From assembly GCF_001625595.1 (NCBI RefSeq), contig NZ_AUXT01000112.1, forward strand, positions 62,001-126,000: a stretch of 64,000 nt of DNA, read 5' to 3'. The stretch is from Pseudoalteromonas luteoviolacea NCIMB 1942. Its GTDB lineage: Bacteria > Pseudomonadota > Gammaproteobacteria > Enterobacterales > Alteromonadaceae. Each line of letters opens with the position of its first letter. Positions within the stretch are counted from its first letter, which is position 1. A model generated the notes under the pieces. It was given only the letters and a program-made list of their open reading frames with translations, was not told the DNA's origin and did no database searches. This document shows, in pieces, positions 50,897 through 58,862 of this stretch. The translations under genes and the position numbers were made by a program.

Positions 50897-51520
50897 ATGG
50901 CCGTAGCTGCCAACAAGCGCCCAGTTATGACTCTTTTTTCTGGTGCAAACTGTATGTATAGCCATCAGGTTCGTATTGTTTTAGCAGAAAAAGGTGTAAG
51001 TGTTGATATTCATCTGGCTGAAAAGGATAACTTGCCAGAAGCGCTACACGAAATTAACCCATATGGTACTGTACCAACCTTGATCGACCGTGAACTAGGT
51101 TTGTACCAAGCAAATATCATTATGGAATATTTGGATGAGCGTTTCCCACATCCACCGTTAATGCCAGTATACCCAGTAATGCGTGGCCGCAGTCGTTTGA
51201 TGATGCACCGCATTGAAAGCGATTGGTATAGCCTTGCTGAGAGAATTACGACTGGAAATGATGCTGAAGGCGCTCGTAAAGAGTTAACAGAAGCATTACT
51301 TGCTGTAGCACCTATCTTCGGTGAAGCACCTTACTTTATGAGTGAAGAGTTTAGCTTAGTTGATTGTTTTATGGCGCCACTATTATGGCGTCTGCCTCAG
51401 CTAGGTATTGAGCTAACTGGCAGTGGTGCAAGCGAATTGAAAGATTATATGTTACGTCTATTTGAACGTGAGTCTTTCCAAGCATCGTTAACTGATATCG
51501 AGCGCGAGATCCGCAGCTAA
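50897..51520 (+). CDS. sspA: Stringent starvation protein A
   Basis: About 207 residues (E. coli 212) with a glutathione-transferase fold: MTLFSGANCMYSHQVRIVLAEKG, NPYGTVPTLIDRELGLYQANIIMEYLDE (both in shorter blocks) and PPLMPVYPVMRGRSRLMM. SspA binds RNA polymerase and acts in stationary-phase and acid survival. It has no glutathione activity in E. coli. ATG 50897 has GGAGG at 5 bp; an ATG 12 bp earlier contains that site and is unlikely. Confidence 0.96.
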   Translation: MAVAANKRPVMTLFSGANCMYSHQVRIVLAEKGVSVDIHLAEKDNLPEALHEINPYGTVPTLIDRELGLYQANIIMEYLDERFPHPPLMPVYPVMRGRSRLMMHRIESDWYSLAERITTGNDAEGARKELTEALLAVAPIFGEAPYFMSEEFSLVDCFMAPLLWRLPQLGIELTGSGASELKDYMLRLFERESFQASLTDIEREIRS

Positions 51521-51969
51521 TGACGTCTAATCGACCTTATTTGCTTAGGGCGTTTTACGATTGGATTGTGGATAATCAATGTACGCCACACATTGTAGTC
51601 AACGCACATTATCCACAGGCTCAAGTCCCAGTACAATTTGTCCAAGATGGACAAATTGTACTGAATGTGAGTCCAAGTGCCGCCAATAACTTTATGATGG
51701 ACAAAGAAGCGCTGAGTTTTAGTGCACGGTTCTCAGGGCAGCCCATGCAGGTATATGTTCCTGTTGGTGCAGTGCTGGCAATCTATGCAAGAGAAAATGG
51801 CGAAGGTACTATCTTCTCTGAGTCAAATTTGGAAGAAGAGTATTCGCAAGACGTTGATGAAGTTGAGCATGAGCCAACCGTTGAAGAACCAGACTCTTCT
51901 CAGTCAAAAGAGTCAAGCTCTGGCGAAGAGAAGCCCAAAAAGGGCGCTCACTTGCGCGTAATAAAATGA
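51520..51969 (+). CDS. sspB: ClpXP adaptor SspB
   Basis: A 149-residue adaptor. The N-terminal domain (about 1-112; NRPYLLRAFYDWIVDN, INAHYPQAQVPVQFV-like region, IYARENGEG) binds ssrA tags. A long acidic, flexible linker leads to a C-terminal HLRVIK tail, the ClpX-docking motif (LRVVK in E. coli). It delivers tagged stalled proteins to ClpXP. The start overlaps the sspA stop (TAATG). Confidence 0.95.
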   Translation: MTSNRPYLLRAFYDWIVDNQCTPHIVVNAHYPQAQVPVQFVQDGQIVLNVSPSAANNFMMDKEALSFSARFSGQPMQVYVPVGAVLAIYARENGEGTIFSESNLEEEYSQDVDEVEHEPTVEEPDSSQSKESSSGEEKPKKGAHLRVIK

Positions 51970-51971
51970 TA

Positions 51972-51998
51972 AAAAAACCTGCTAATGCAGGTTTTTTC
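51972..51998. terminator. Bidirectional terminator, sspB/dolP
   Basis: AACCTGC (51976-51982), loop TAAT and GCAGGTT (51987-51993), with an A-run before and a T-run after. It serves convergent sspB and dolP. Confidence 0.92.
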
Positions 51999-52020
51999 TT
52001 TTAAGCTTTTTAAAGTGGTA

Positions 52021-52587
52021 TTAAAGATATTCGAAGGCCTTGATAACCCTTTCAACGCCATGAATATTGCGAGCAATATCGACGGCTTTATCAGCTTCAT
52101 TTTTATCAACCATCCCCATTAAAAAAACCTCAGCATTTTCGGTAATAACTTTTATATTGCTGCCATTCACATTGTCATTAGCGAGTAATTGTGTTTTCAC
52201 TTTAGAGGTCAGCCAAGTATCGTGAGTTTGCGTTGATAGGCCAATATTGCTGCCAATTCTGACTTGATTGAGCAAGCGCTTTACACCCATTAAATTGGTA
52301 ACAGCGCTGTTTGCCTCGGTGCGCATTTCCTCATTGGCGACCTGTCCTGTCAATAATACGGTGCCATTGACACTGACGACATTAATGTTGGCATGTTTAG
52401 CTAAGCGTGGGATCTGCTTTAGCGCCAATGTGGCCTTTATTTCAATGCTGTTGTCATCGATTTGCGAGCCGATTGTGCGTCTATCGTTTGCAGCGGATAC
52501 CGCACTAGCAGTGCCTGCGACGACAGCAACGGCGCAGCCTTGGATAAATAAAATAGCACAAAGCAACAAGATGGATCTTAAATACAT
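52021..52587 (-). CDS. dolP: Outer-membrane lipoprotein DolP (YraP), two BON domains
   Basis: About 188 residues (E. coli 191). A lipoprotein signal ends at FIQGC (about 19). Two BON domains follow (about 45-110 and 120-188), with RRTIGSQIDDNSIE, TVLLTGQVANEE and AEVFLMGMVDKNEA conserved. DolP sits in the outer membrane, binds anionic lipid at the division site and supports envelope integrity. ATG 52587 lies two bases after the diaA stop with AGGA at 8 bp. Confidence 0.95.
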   Translation of the reverse strand: MYLRSILLLCAILFIQGCAVAVVAGTASAVSAANDRRTIGSQIDDNSIEIKATLALKQIPRLAKHANINVVSVNGTVLLTGQVANEEMRTEANSAVTNLMGVKRLLNQVRIGSNIGLSTQTHDTWLTSKVKTQLLANDNVNGSNIKVITENAEVFLMGMVDKNEADKAVDIARNIHGVERVIKAFEYL

Positions 52588-52588
52588 A

Positions 52589-53173
52589 CTAATCATCCTG
52601 AGGGAAAAGAATATTATCAATAAGTTGGCTGAGACAATGCACGGTAAATAAATGAGACTCAAGAATACGACTCGCTCGTTTACTTGGCATGCGAATTTCA
52701 ACATCATTGGGCCCTAACAAACCGGTTAACTCCCCCCCATCATTACCAGTTAAAGCGATGACCTTTAAGTCTTTAGTCAGTGCTGATTCCACCGCGCTGA
52801 TGACTTCTTTTTCATTCCCGTTAACAGCAATTGCAAATAGGAGATCTCCTTCTTGCGCAATGGCCCTAATTTGTCTTGCGAAGAGTTCATGGTGTGCGGT
52901 AGGTGCTTGACCACTCAAGTTAATATTCGACTGGCTAAGCGTCAGTGCGGGTAAGCATGGACGTTCAGTTTCATAGAAATTGATAAGTAAACTGGCAAAA
53001 TGTTCAGCAAGCATATGGCTACTTGGCACCCCGCAACATATTAACTTATTACCATTAATTAATGTTTGCGATATGACATAAGCGGCGGTTTCTAATTGCT
53101 CTGCGACTGCTTCTCCGGCAGCGATCTGTGCCTGTATACTCTCGGTAAAGATGGCTTTGATAGATTCTTGCAT
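52589..53173 (-). CDS. diaA: DnaA initiator-associating protein DiaA
   Basis: A 194-residue SIS-domain protein (E. coli 196). GNKLICCGVPSSHMLAEHFASLL and GDLLFAIAVNGNEKEVISAVE resemble GmhA/DiaA. Position between yraN and dolP favours DiaA, which binds DnaA and times initiation at oriC, over the heptose isomerase GmhA. The usual GxGxS substrate loop is changed here (CGVPSS). Confidence 0.9.
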   Translation of the reverse strand: MQESIKAIFTESIQAQIAAGEAVAEQLETAAYVISQTLINGNKLICCGVPSSHMLAEHFASLLINFYETERPCLPALTLSQSNINLSGQAPTAHHELFARQIRAIAQEGDLLFAIAVNGNEKEVISAVESALTKDLKVIALTGNDGGELTGLLGPNDVEIRMPSKRASRILESHLFTVHCLSQLIDNILFPQDD

Positions 53174-53174
53174 A

Positions 53175-53540
53175 TTAAAAAACGTTCTTTATCCATTGTA
53201 TAGCGTGAGGACTATCCCCCTGTATTGCAACAAAGTCTACGCGTAGAGCACGATTATGCAAGGCATAATCTTGAGTATATTGATAAATACTGCGTCTCAA
53301 ACACTGCTGCTTTTTAGCCGATAATGCATTTACTGCACCACCATAGGCTTTACTTTTTCTAAATTTCACTTCAACAAAAACCCAAGTATCCGCTTCTCTC
53401 ATAATTAGGTCGATTTCTCCAAAGCGGCACAGGTAATTGCGAGTGACAGCTGTAAGACCTTGCTTTATCAGATATTGTTCCGCAACTATTTCGTAGTGCT
53501 GACCTTTTGCACGGGTATTGCCAAATAATCCTTTTAGCAT
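53175..53540 (-). CDS. yraN: YraN family endonuclease-like protein (UPF0102)
   Basis: A 121-residue protein with a restriction-endonuclease-like fold. GEIDLIMREADTWVFVEVKFRKS supplies the D-ExK pattern, and the N-terminal KGQHYEIVAEQYL helix is typical. Its role is unknown in most bacteria. AGGA lies 6 bp before the ATG. Located between lpoA and diaA as in E. coli. Confidence 0.94.
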   Translation of the reverse strand: MLKGLFGNTRAKGQHYEIVAEQYLIKQGLTAVTRNYLCRFGEIDLIMREADTWVFVEVKFRKSKAYGGAVNALSAKKQQCLRRSIYQYTQDYALHNRALRVDFVAIQGDSPHAIQWIKNVF

Positions 53541-53585
53541 AACAGTTCCTTTTTTTAGTCTCCTTTGATCAGCAACACAGTCATT

Positions 53586-55463
53586 TTATTGCTCCGCATG
53601 TTGCATAAACAGCGGGGTAGGCGGACGTTCATCTAAGCTGACTAAGCGAATTCGATTTTTGTGATATTGTGCCCAAATTAATTTTCTGTGTATCTGATTT
53701 GCCTCTTTAAAGCTCAGTGCACCAGTTAGGCCTTCGAACTCTTTCCCTGGTATTTTATTAAGCTGTTTAAGCTCAGGTATCAGGTTCACTGCATCATACG
53801 CCATTGCAAATAAGCGCTGCTCGATGTCAGCTTGTTCAGGCCAAAGGCGAGAGTACGTATCGCGTAAATTACGTTCGTTGACTGCATCTGGGAGCATCCA
53901 AGGCAGCTCTGTGAAATACAAGCCTTCTAAGTCTCTCTTGTCTGTTTTGTCTATTTGTTTGCTATAACTACGGGAACTGGCATAGAGAGGAATACGCTCC
54001 GCAAAGGTGCTGACGTTAACATCCAAATATGGCTTAAGCAGTCTTGTTTCTATCGCATCGCCTAAAATGTATATGGTGTCTAAATCACGTCTCGAGCGCG
54101 TTTCACTTTCAACTTCACTGCGAAATAGATTGCTTACTTCTTTGATCCGTGTTTTTGAGCTGTCGACTTCTAACAGTTCAGTGATGACTTTCACCATGTC
54201 TTCGCTGTTTGAGTAAAAGCCGACTTCAGGATGGGTGTGACTAAAGCCTTGCCATTGTTGATTGAAGTGTGCAATTAAGCGTTGCCCAGAGGGCGTATCA
54301 GGCGCAAGAATCATCGGTTTCTGATAGCCTTTTGCTAAAAAGTGAACCATGGCTTGTTCGACTTCATGCTCAGGGTTAAGTGCAAAATAAAAATGCTCAG
54401 AATGCACGCGTTCAACTTCTGACTCATCAACTTCATTCAAGAAGATAGCTGGAGAGCTCGCTATATAACTGATGCTTTTTACCTTGATGACATTAGACTT
54501 TAGAAGAGGCCCGATAATAAAGTCAGCTTGGATTTTTTGCAGGCTTCTTTCAATTAACTCGGGACTGTCCATCTCGTCAATAAAGTAGATCTCTGAGATT
54601 TTGCTTCTGTCCATAGCAGCCAGAAAACCGTTTTTTAAAGCCGCGCCAAGGCGTTCGCTGCTACCTGATTGAGGTAGCAAGATGGCCAGCTTCGTAGCCT
54701 GATACGGTGCTAGGTTGATGTCTGATTCAACTTTTGTTGGAATAATAATGCTACCAGGGTGGTTTTTATAACGACGTTGCCAGTTATTCATTGCTTGATG
54801 CAATTGCACGGTTGAGCCTAGGTAAACCTGATGATACTTGGCGAGTTTAACCCAACCTTGTTGGATCACAGAGCCGCGGTCAAAACGTTCTAATGCATAA
54901 GATGAAAGTTGCTGTAATGCCACCCAAATCTCGCCGTCCAGCCCCGCTATCGCAAGTTTATTTTGCTGAGCGATATCAGCGCTTCTAAAATAGTGGACGA
55001 GAGCTTTTTTGGGTAAGTTTTGTGAGGCAAAAATACTACCAGTTAAATATTGGTGCCAAGCTTTATGCTCTGGGAGCTTTAATTTCTGGGCAACGCTTTG
55101 CAATATTTCGTGGGCACTTTCGTATTTTTTGAGTTCTTTGCGGGCCAAGGCAACATACAGCTTGTTTTGTACATGATCGACACTGGCTTTCGATTCTAAT
55201 TCGATGCAGGCTTGTTCTAATATTTGCCAGTTTCTTTCCGCAATGGCAGCTTCTCGCGCACTATAAAGGAGCTGAATGCGAGCAGCGCCGTCTTTTTCTA
55301 GACCTTTTTTATAGAGTGCAGCAGAATCCAAATCTTGTACAATCTGAGGTGTACTGAGCTGTGATTGAGCGTTTTTGGGTGGTTGAGTGCTATTAGGGGT
55401 TGTGCCACAGGCAGATAACCCTGACAATATGGCCATAATTAGACTTATTTTTTTCAGTTGCAC
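53586..55463 (-). CDS. lpoA: Penicillin-binding protein activator LpoA
   Basis: About 625 residues. A lipoprotein signal ends at LSGLSAC (about 19). The N-terminal half is helical TPR-like repeats (about 45-250; ALARKELKKYESAHEIL), and the C-terminal half is a periplasmic-binding-protein-like domain (LAILLPQSGSSERLGAALKNGFLAA in two parts). LpoA is an outer-membrane activator of PBP1A. The GTG at 55463 has GAAGG at 7 bp and gives a compact signal; ATG 55481 adds six residues. Divergent from rsmI, as usual. Confidence 0.93.
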   Translation of the reverse strand: MQLKKISLIMAILSGLSACGTTPNSTQPPKNAQSQLSTPQIVQDLDSAALYKKGLEKDGAARIQLLYSAREAAIAERNWQILEQACIELESKASVDHVQNKLYVALARKELKKYESAHEILQSVAQKLKLPEHKAWHQYLTGSIFASQNLPKKALVHYFRSADIAQQNKLAIAGLDGEIWVALQQLSSYALERFDRGSVIQQGWVKLAKYHQVYLGSTVQLHQAMNNWQRRYKNHPGSIIIPTKVESDINLAPYQATKLAILLPQSGSSERLGAALKNGFLAAMDRSKISEIYFIDEMDSPELIERSLQKIQADFIIGPLLKSNVIKVKSISYIASSPAIFLNEVDESEVERVHSEHFYFALNPEHEVEQAMVHFLAKGYQKPMILAPDTPSGQRLIAHFNQQWQGFSHTHPEVGFYSNSEDMVKVITELLEVDSSKTRIKEVSNLFRSEVESETRSRRDLDTIYILGDAIETRLLKPYLDVNVSTFAERIPLYASSRSYSKQIDKTDKRDLEGLYFTELPWMLPDAVNERNLRDTYSRLWPEQADIEQRLFAMAYDAVNLIPELKQLNKIPGKEFEGLTGALSFKEANQIHRKLIWAQYHKNRIRLVSLDERPPTPLFMQHAEQ

Positions 55464-55525
55464 GCGTATACCTTCACTCATCACTTTGTATGTGAATATC
55501 TTACTGACTGATCTTGGAGACCTCA

Positions 55526-56386
55526 ATGACAAAAGCCGAAACTACTAATAAAATTGGCACCCTTTACATCGTGGCCACGCCCATCGGTAATTTAGAAGAC
55601 ATCAGTGAACGGGCGCTTAAGACTTTGGCTGAGGTCGACTTAATTGCCGCGGAAGATACTCGCCACACAGGTAAATTACTTAGTTACTTTAATATTAAAG
55701 CAAAAACCTTTGCTCTGCATGATCACAATGAAAAACAAAAAGCACAGCAAATCTTAGATTGGTTAAATGAAGGTAAAAACATTGCTTTGGTTTCTGATGC
55801 TGGTACGCCTCTGATTAGTGACCCAGGTTATGCCGTTGTAAATATTTGTCGAGAGTCTGGGGCGCAAGTAACACCTGTCCCGGGCGCATGTGCAGCCATT
55901 GCTGCGGTTAGCTGCTCAGGGCTACCGACAGACAAATTTCAATTTTTAGGCTTTACGCCAGCAAAAAGCCAGGCACGGCAACAGTTTTTTATATCTGCTC
56001 ATGAGTCAGGGATCACCAGCATCATTTATGAGAGCACACACAGGATTATGGCGAGTTTGAATGACTTGTCAGAAGCACTGGGTGAGCAGCAGCATGTTGT
56101 ATTTGCTAAAGAACTGACAAAAACCTACGAAACGTTTTTTAGCGGTCCTGTGAATGAGTTGATTATATTTTTAACCGACGAACCTGAACGTCAGCGTGGC
56201 GAGTTGGTACTTATGCTGCCAGGGAAAGGCAAGGAAACCGCTGCTATTACGCCAGAGGCACAAAAACTTATTATGTTACTGGAAGCGGACATGCCACTTA
56301 AAAAGGCATGCGGTGTGGCTGCTGAGTATTTTGGTCTTAAAAAGAACGCATTGTACAAAGCCATTATTGCGCAAAGAGAAGAATAG
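55526..56386 (+). CDS. rsmI: 16S rRNA 2'-O-ribose C1402 methyltransferase RsmI
   Basis: A 286-residue tetrapyrrole-methylase-fold enzyme, the E. coli length. LYIVATPIGNLEDISERALKTL, AAEDTRHTGKLL and LVSDAGTPLISDPGY (each in its own block) are diagnostic. It methylates C1402 in the 30S P site. ATG 55526 is chosen because GGAG lies 6 bp upstream; an in-frame TTG at 55514 is unlikely. The gene ends 35 bp before the rnpB promoter. Confidence 0.97.
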   Translation: MTKAETTNKIGTLYIVATPIGNLEDISERALKTLAEVDLIAAEDTRHTGKLLSYFNIKAKTFALHDHNEKQKAQQILDWLNEGKNIALVSDAGTPLISDPGYAVVNICRESGAQVTPVPGACAAIAAVSCSGLPTDKFQFLGFTPAKSQARQQFFISAHESGITSIIYESTHRIMASLNDLSEALGEQQHVVFAKELTKTYETFFSGPVNELIIFLTDEPERQRGELVLMLPGKGKETAAITPEAQKLIMLLEADMPLKKACGVAAEYFGLKKNALYKAIIAQREE

Positions 56387-56420
56387 CAAAAAATCCGCTG
56401 TGCTTTAGGTCAGAAATAGG

Positions 56421-56426
56421 TATAAT
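56421..56426 (+). promoter_or_regulatory. -10 element of rnpB
   Basis: TATAAT at 56421-56426 is followed by the GC-rich GCGCCGC and then the RNA start near 56434. No good -35 is seen at 16-18 bp, as also at rplM. Confidence 0.7.
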
Positions 56427-56433
56427 GCGCCGC

Positions 56434-56788
<355 letters not shown>

Positions 56789-56798
56789 ACATTTTCTT

Positions 56799-56829
56799 GT
56801 AATCGCTCAGTAATATACTGAGCGATTAC
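56799..56829 (+). terminator. 13-bp perfect hairpin downstream of rnpB
   Basis: GTAATCGCTCAGT (56799-56811) and ACTGAGCGATTAC (56817-56829) are exact complements around AATAT. It begins about 10 nt after the mature rnpB end. No U-run follows, so it may be a terminator of unusual type or a 3' processing structure. Confidence 0.6.
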
Positions 56830-57024
56830 TACCCACTTAATTCAATTCATTGCAATATAATTGCACTTATTACCCGTCGACATATTTCAATCGCTTTTCG
56901 TTACCTCGTTTTCTAATTCAAATGACAAATGTGTTCTTAATCCGAGCCTTATATGTTGCTAGCGTCTATGCAATGCCAATCCAAGTTATATAATTACTTT
57001 TAATACAATAATGTAAGAATAAAA

Positions 57025-57053
57025 ATGTAACCGCCATGAAATGTTCCTGAAAT
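57025..57053 (+). promoter_or_regulatory. Candidate Pho box (PhoB operator)
   Basis: Three half-sites TGTAAC (57026), TGAAAT (57037) and TGAAAT (57048) are spaced exactly 11 bp apart, the period of PhoB direct repeats (CTGTCAT-N4-CTGTCAT). The site lies 68 bp before an alkaline phosphatase start, the expected place for phosphate-starvation control. Confidence 0.58.
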
Positions 57054-57120
57054 AAAAAAGTCATTTTTTGTACGTACACTTGCGCGTGCTCACAATTGAT
57101 TACGTTTTAGGAACATTCGA

Positions 57121-58803
57121 ATGAAGATGAAATTTGTTGCACTCGCTGTGTCTGCGGCTTTGCTTACTGGTTGTAATGATGACACTCAAACTGTTGAGGT
57201 CGTAAAGGAAGTTGAGGTTACTAAAGAAGTTGAAGTTGTAAAGGAAGTCGTTAAAGAGGTACCACCTACACCAGTCACTTCTGTTAAAAATGTCATTTTA
57301 ATGATTGGTGATGGCATGGGCCCTCAGCAAGTTGGTCTACTTGAAGAGTATGCTCAACGCGCGCCTAATTCAGTATACAAAGATAAAAATAACCAAACCG
57401 CTCTTTCCAAACTTGCCAATGCGGGTCATTTAGGCTTATCACTGAATGCCCCCCACGGGCCTACAGGTAGCCTTGTAACAGACTCTGCTTGTTCAGCAAC
57501 ACAGTTAGCAACAGGTATTTCAGCAGGTTCTGAGATGATAGGTCTAGATACTCAAGGCAATAAAGTCGCGACTATCTTAGAAAAAGCGAAAGCGATGGGT
57601 AAAGCAACTGGTTTGGTATCGGATACACGTATTACTCATGCTACGCCCGCGGCTTTTGCATCACACCAACCACACCGCTCTTACGAGGATAAAATTGCCG
57701 CTGAGCTTATCTCCTCTGGCAATGTGGATGTGATGCTTTCGGGTGGTGCGCGTGTTTTCTTACCTCAAGACGTTGCATCAAATGAAGATGTTCAAAAGCA
57801 ACTTGCTGAACTCGGGATGCCAAGTGGTGTTTATAAAAAGTCTAAGCGTAGTGACAACGAGAACCTAGTTGTTGAAGCAAAAGATCAACACGGCTATACG
57901 TTGGCATTTGATAAAGCCCAATTAATGAATGTGGAAGGTGACAAGTTATTGGGTTTATTTGCAAACTCGGGCATGGATGATGGTATTGCATACAGAAAAT
58001 GTCAGCATGATAACAGCTGTATACAACCTTCGTTAAAAGAGATGACAGTCAAAGCGCTTGATGTTTTATCTCAAGATGAAGACGGCTTCTTCTTGATGGT
58101 CGAAGGTGGTCAAATTGATTGGGCAGGTCACGCTAATGATGCTGGATGGATGCTAAATGAATTACTTAAATTTGATGAAGCGGTTGAAGCTGTTCATGAA
58201 TGGGTTAAAGATCGTAACGATACTTTAGTCGTTGTCACAGCTGACCATGAGACGGGTAGCTTCGGGTTTAGTTATTCAAATCATAATACCCCAGAGGCGG
58301 TTGCATTACCTGGTGATGGTATGGGTGACGCTCTGTATAAACCAAAATTCAACTTTGGTGCATTAAGTCTACTCGATACGCTTTACTTTCAAGAAGGCAC
58401 GTTCTACGACATCATGGGTGACGTAGATGGCAGTTACAACTTTGCAAATAGTAGCGCAGAGCAGTGGCAAACTGCCATTACTAAGCATACGCCGTATACG
58501 GTAACGCTCGAGCAAGCCGCTACTATTCACGAGTCTCATGAAGCAGATGACGATGGTCATCCTTTACCTCATTTTGAAGATTTCTCTGATTTCTATGTGT
58601 ATGGCACAGAAGATTTCACAGGTAAGATTGCACGTGTTGTAGCAACACAGCAAAATGTTGTTTGGGGTACTGGAACACACACTGCTGCACCTGTACCTGT
58701 ATATGCATTTGGGCCAGAAGGTATCACGAAGCAATTCTCAACATTGCAGCATCATGTAGATATTGCTAATAAAATGATGGCGGCTCTGGGTGTTAACGAA
58801 TAA
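57121..58803 (+). CDS. Alkaline phosphatase, lipoprotein form
   Basis: A 560-residue alkaline phosphatase. A lipoprotein signal ends at LLTGC (about 18). A Val/Glu/Lys heptad-like tether (about 25-48) precedes the catalytic domain. Metal and active-site motifs are present: MIGDGMG (about 61), the nucleophile Ser in TDSACSAT, RITHATPAAFASH, EGGQIDWAGHAND, TADHETGSFG and a C-terminal GTGTHTA. It releases phosphate from organic esters outside the inner membrane. GAAC lies upstream and the candidate Pho box further up. It is larger than E. coli PhoA (471) because of the tether and inserts. It lies between rnpB and the mra cluster, so it is probably an insertion there. Confidence 0.92.
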   Translation: MKMKFVALAVSAALLTGCNDDTQTVEVVKEVEVTKEVEVVKEVVKEVPPTPVTSVKNVILMIGDGMGPQQVGLLEEYAQRAPNSVYKDKNNQTALSKLANAGHLGLSLNAPHGPTGSLVTDSACSATQLATGISAGSEMIGLDTQGNKVATILEKAKAMGKATGLVSDTRITHATPAAFASHQPHRSYEDKIAAELISSGNVDVMLSGGARVFLPQDVASNEDVQKQLAELGMPSGVYKKSKRSDNENLVVEAKDQHGYTLAFDKAQLMNVEGDKLLGLFANSGMDDGIAYRKCQHDNSCIQPSLKEMTVKALDVLSQDEDGFFLMVEGGQIDWAGHANDAGWMLNELLKFDEAVEAVHEWVKDRNDTLVVVTADHETGSFGFSYSNHNTPEAVALPGDGMGDALYKPKFNFGALSLLDTLYFQEGTFYDIMGDVDGSYNFANSSAEQWQTAITKHTPYTVTLEQAATIHESHEADDDGHPLPHFEDFSDFYVYGTEDFTGKIARVVATQQNVVWGTGTHTAAPVPVYAFGPEGITKQFSTLQHHVDIANKMMAALGVNE

Positions 58804-58831
58804 ATAAGAAGCTGTTCAATCCAAACAGACA

Positions 58832-58858
58832 AAGCCATTCTTCGGAATGGCTTTTTTA
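58832..58858 (+). terminator. Intrinsic terminator of the alkaline phosphatase gene
   Basis: AAGCCATTC (58832-58840), a stable TTCG tetraloop and GAATGGCTT (58845-58853) running into TTTTTT. It ends just before the convergent GGDEF-EAL gene. Confidence 0.93.
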
Positions 58859-58862
58859 CTTT

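Larger units (their letters stand above)
56789..57120. other. Gene-free region between rnpB and the alkaline phosphatase gene
   Basis: 332 AT-rich bases. It holds a 13-bp perfect hairpin just after rnpB and a candidate Pho box about 70 bp before the phosphatase start. A possible -10 TACACT lies at 57075-57080. No small gene is apparent. Confidence 0.6.
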
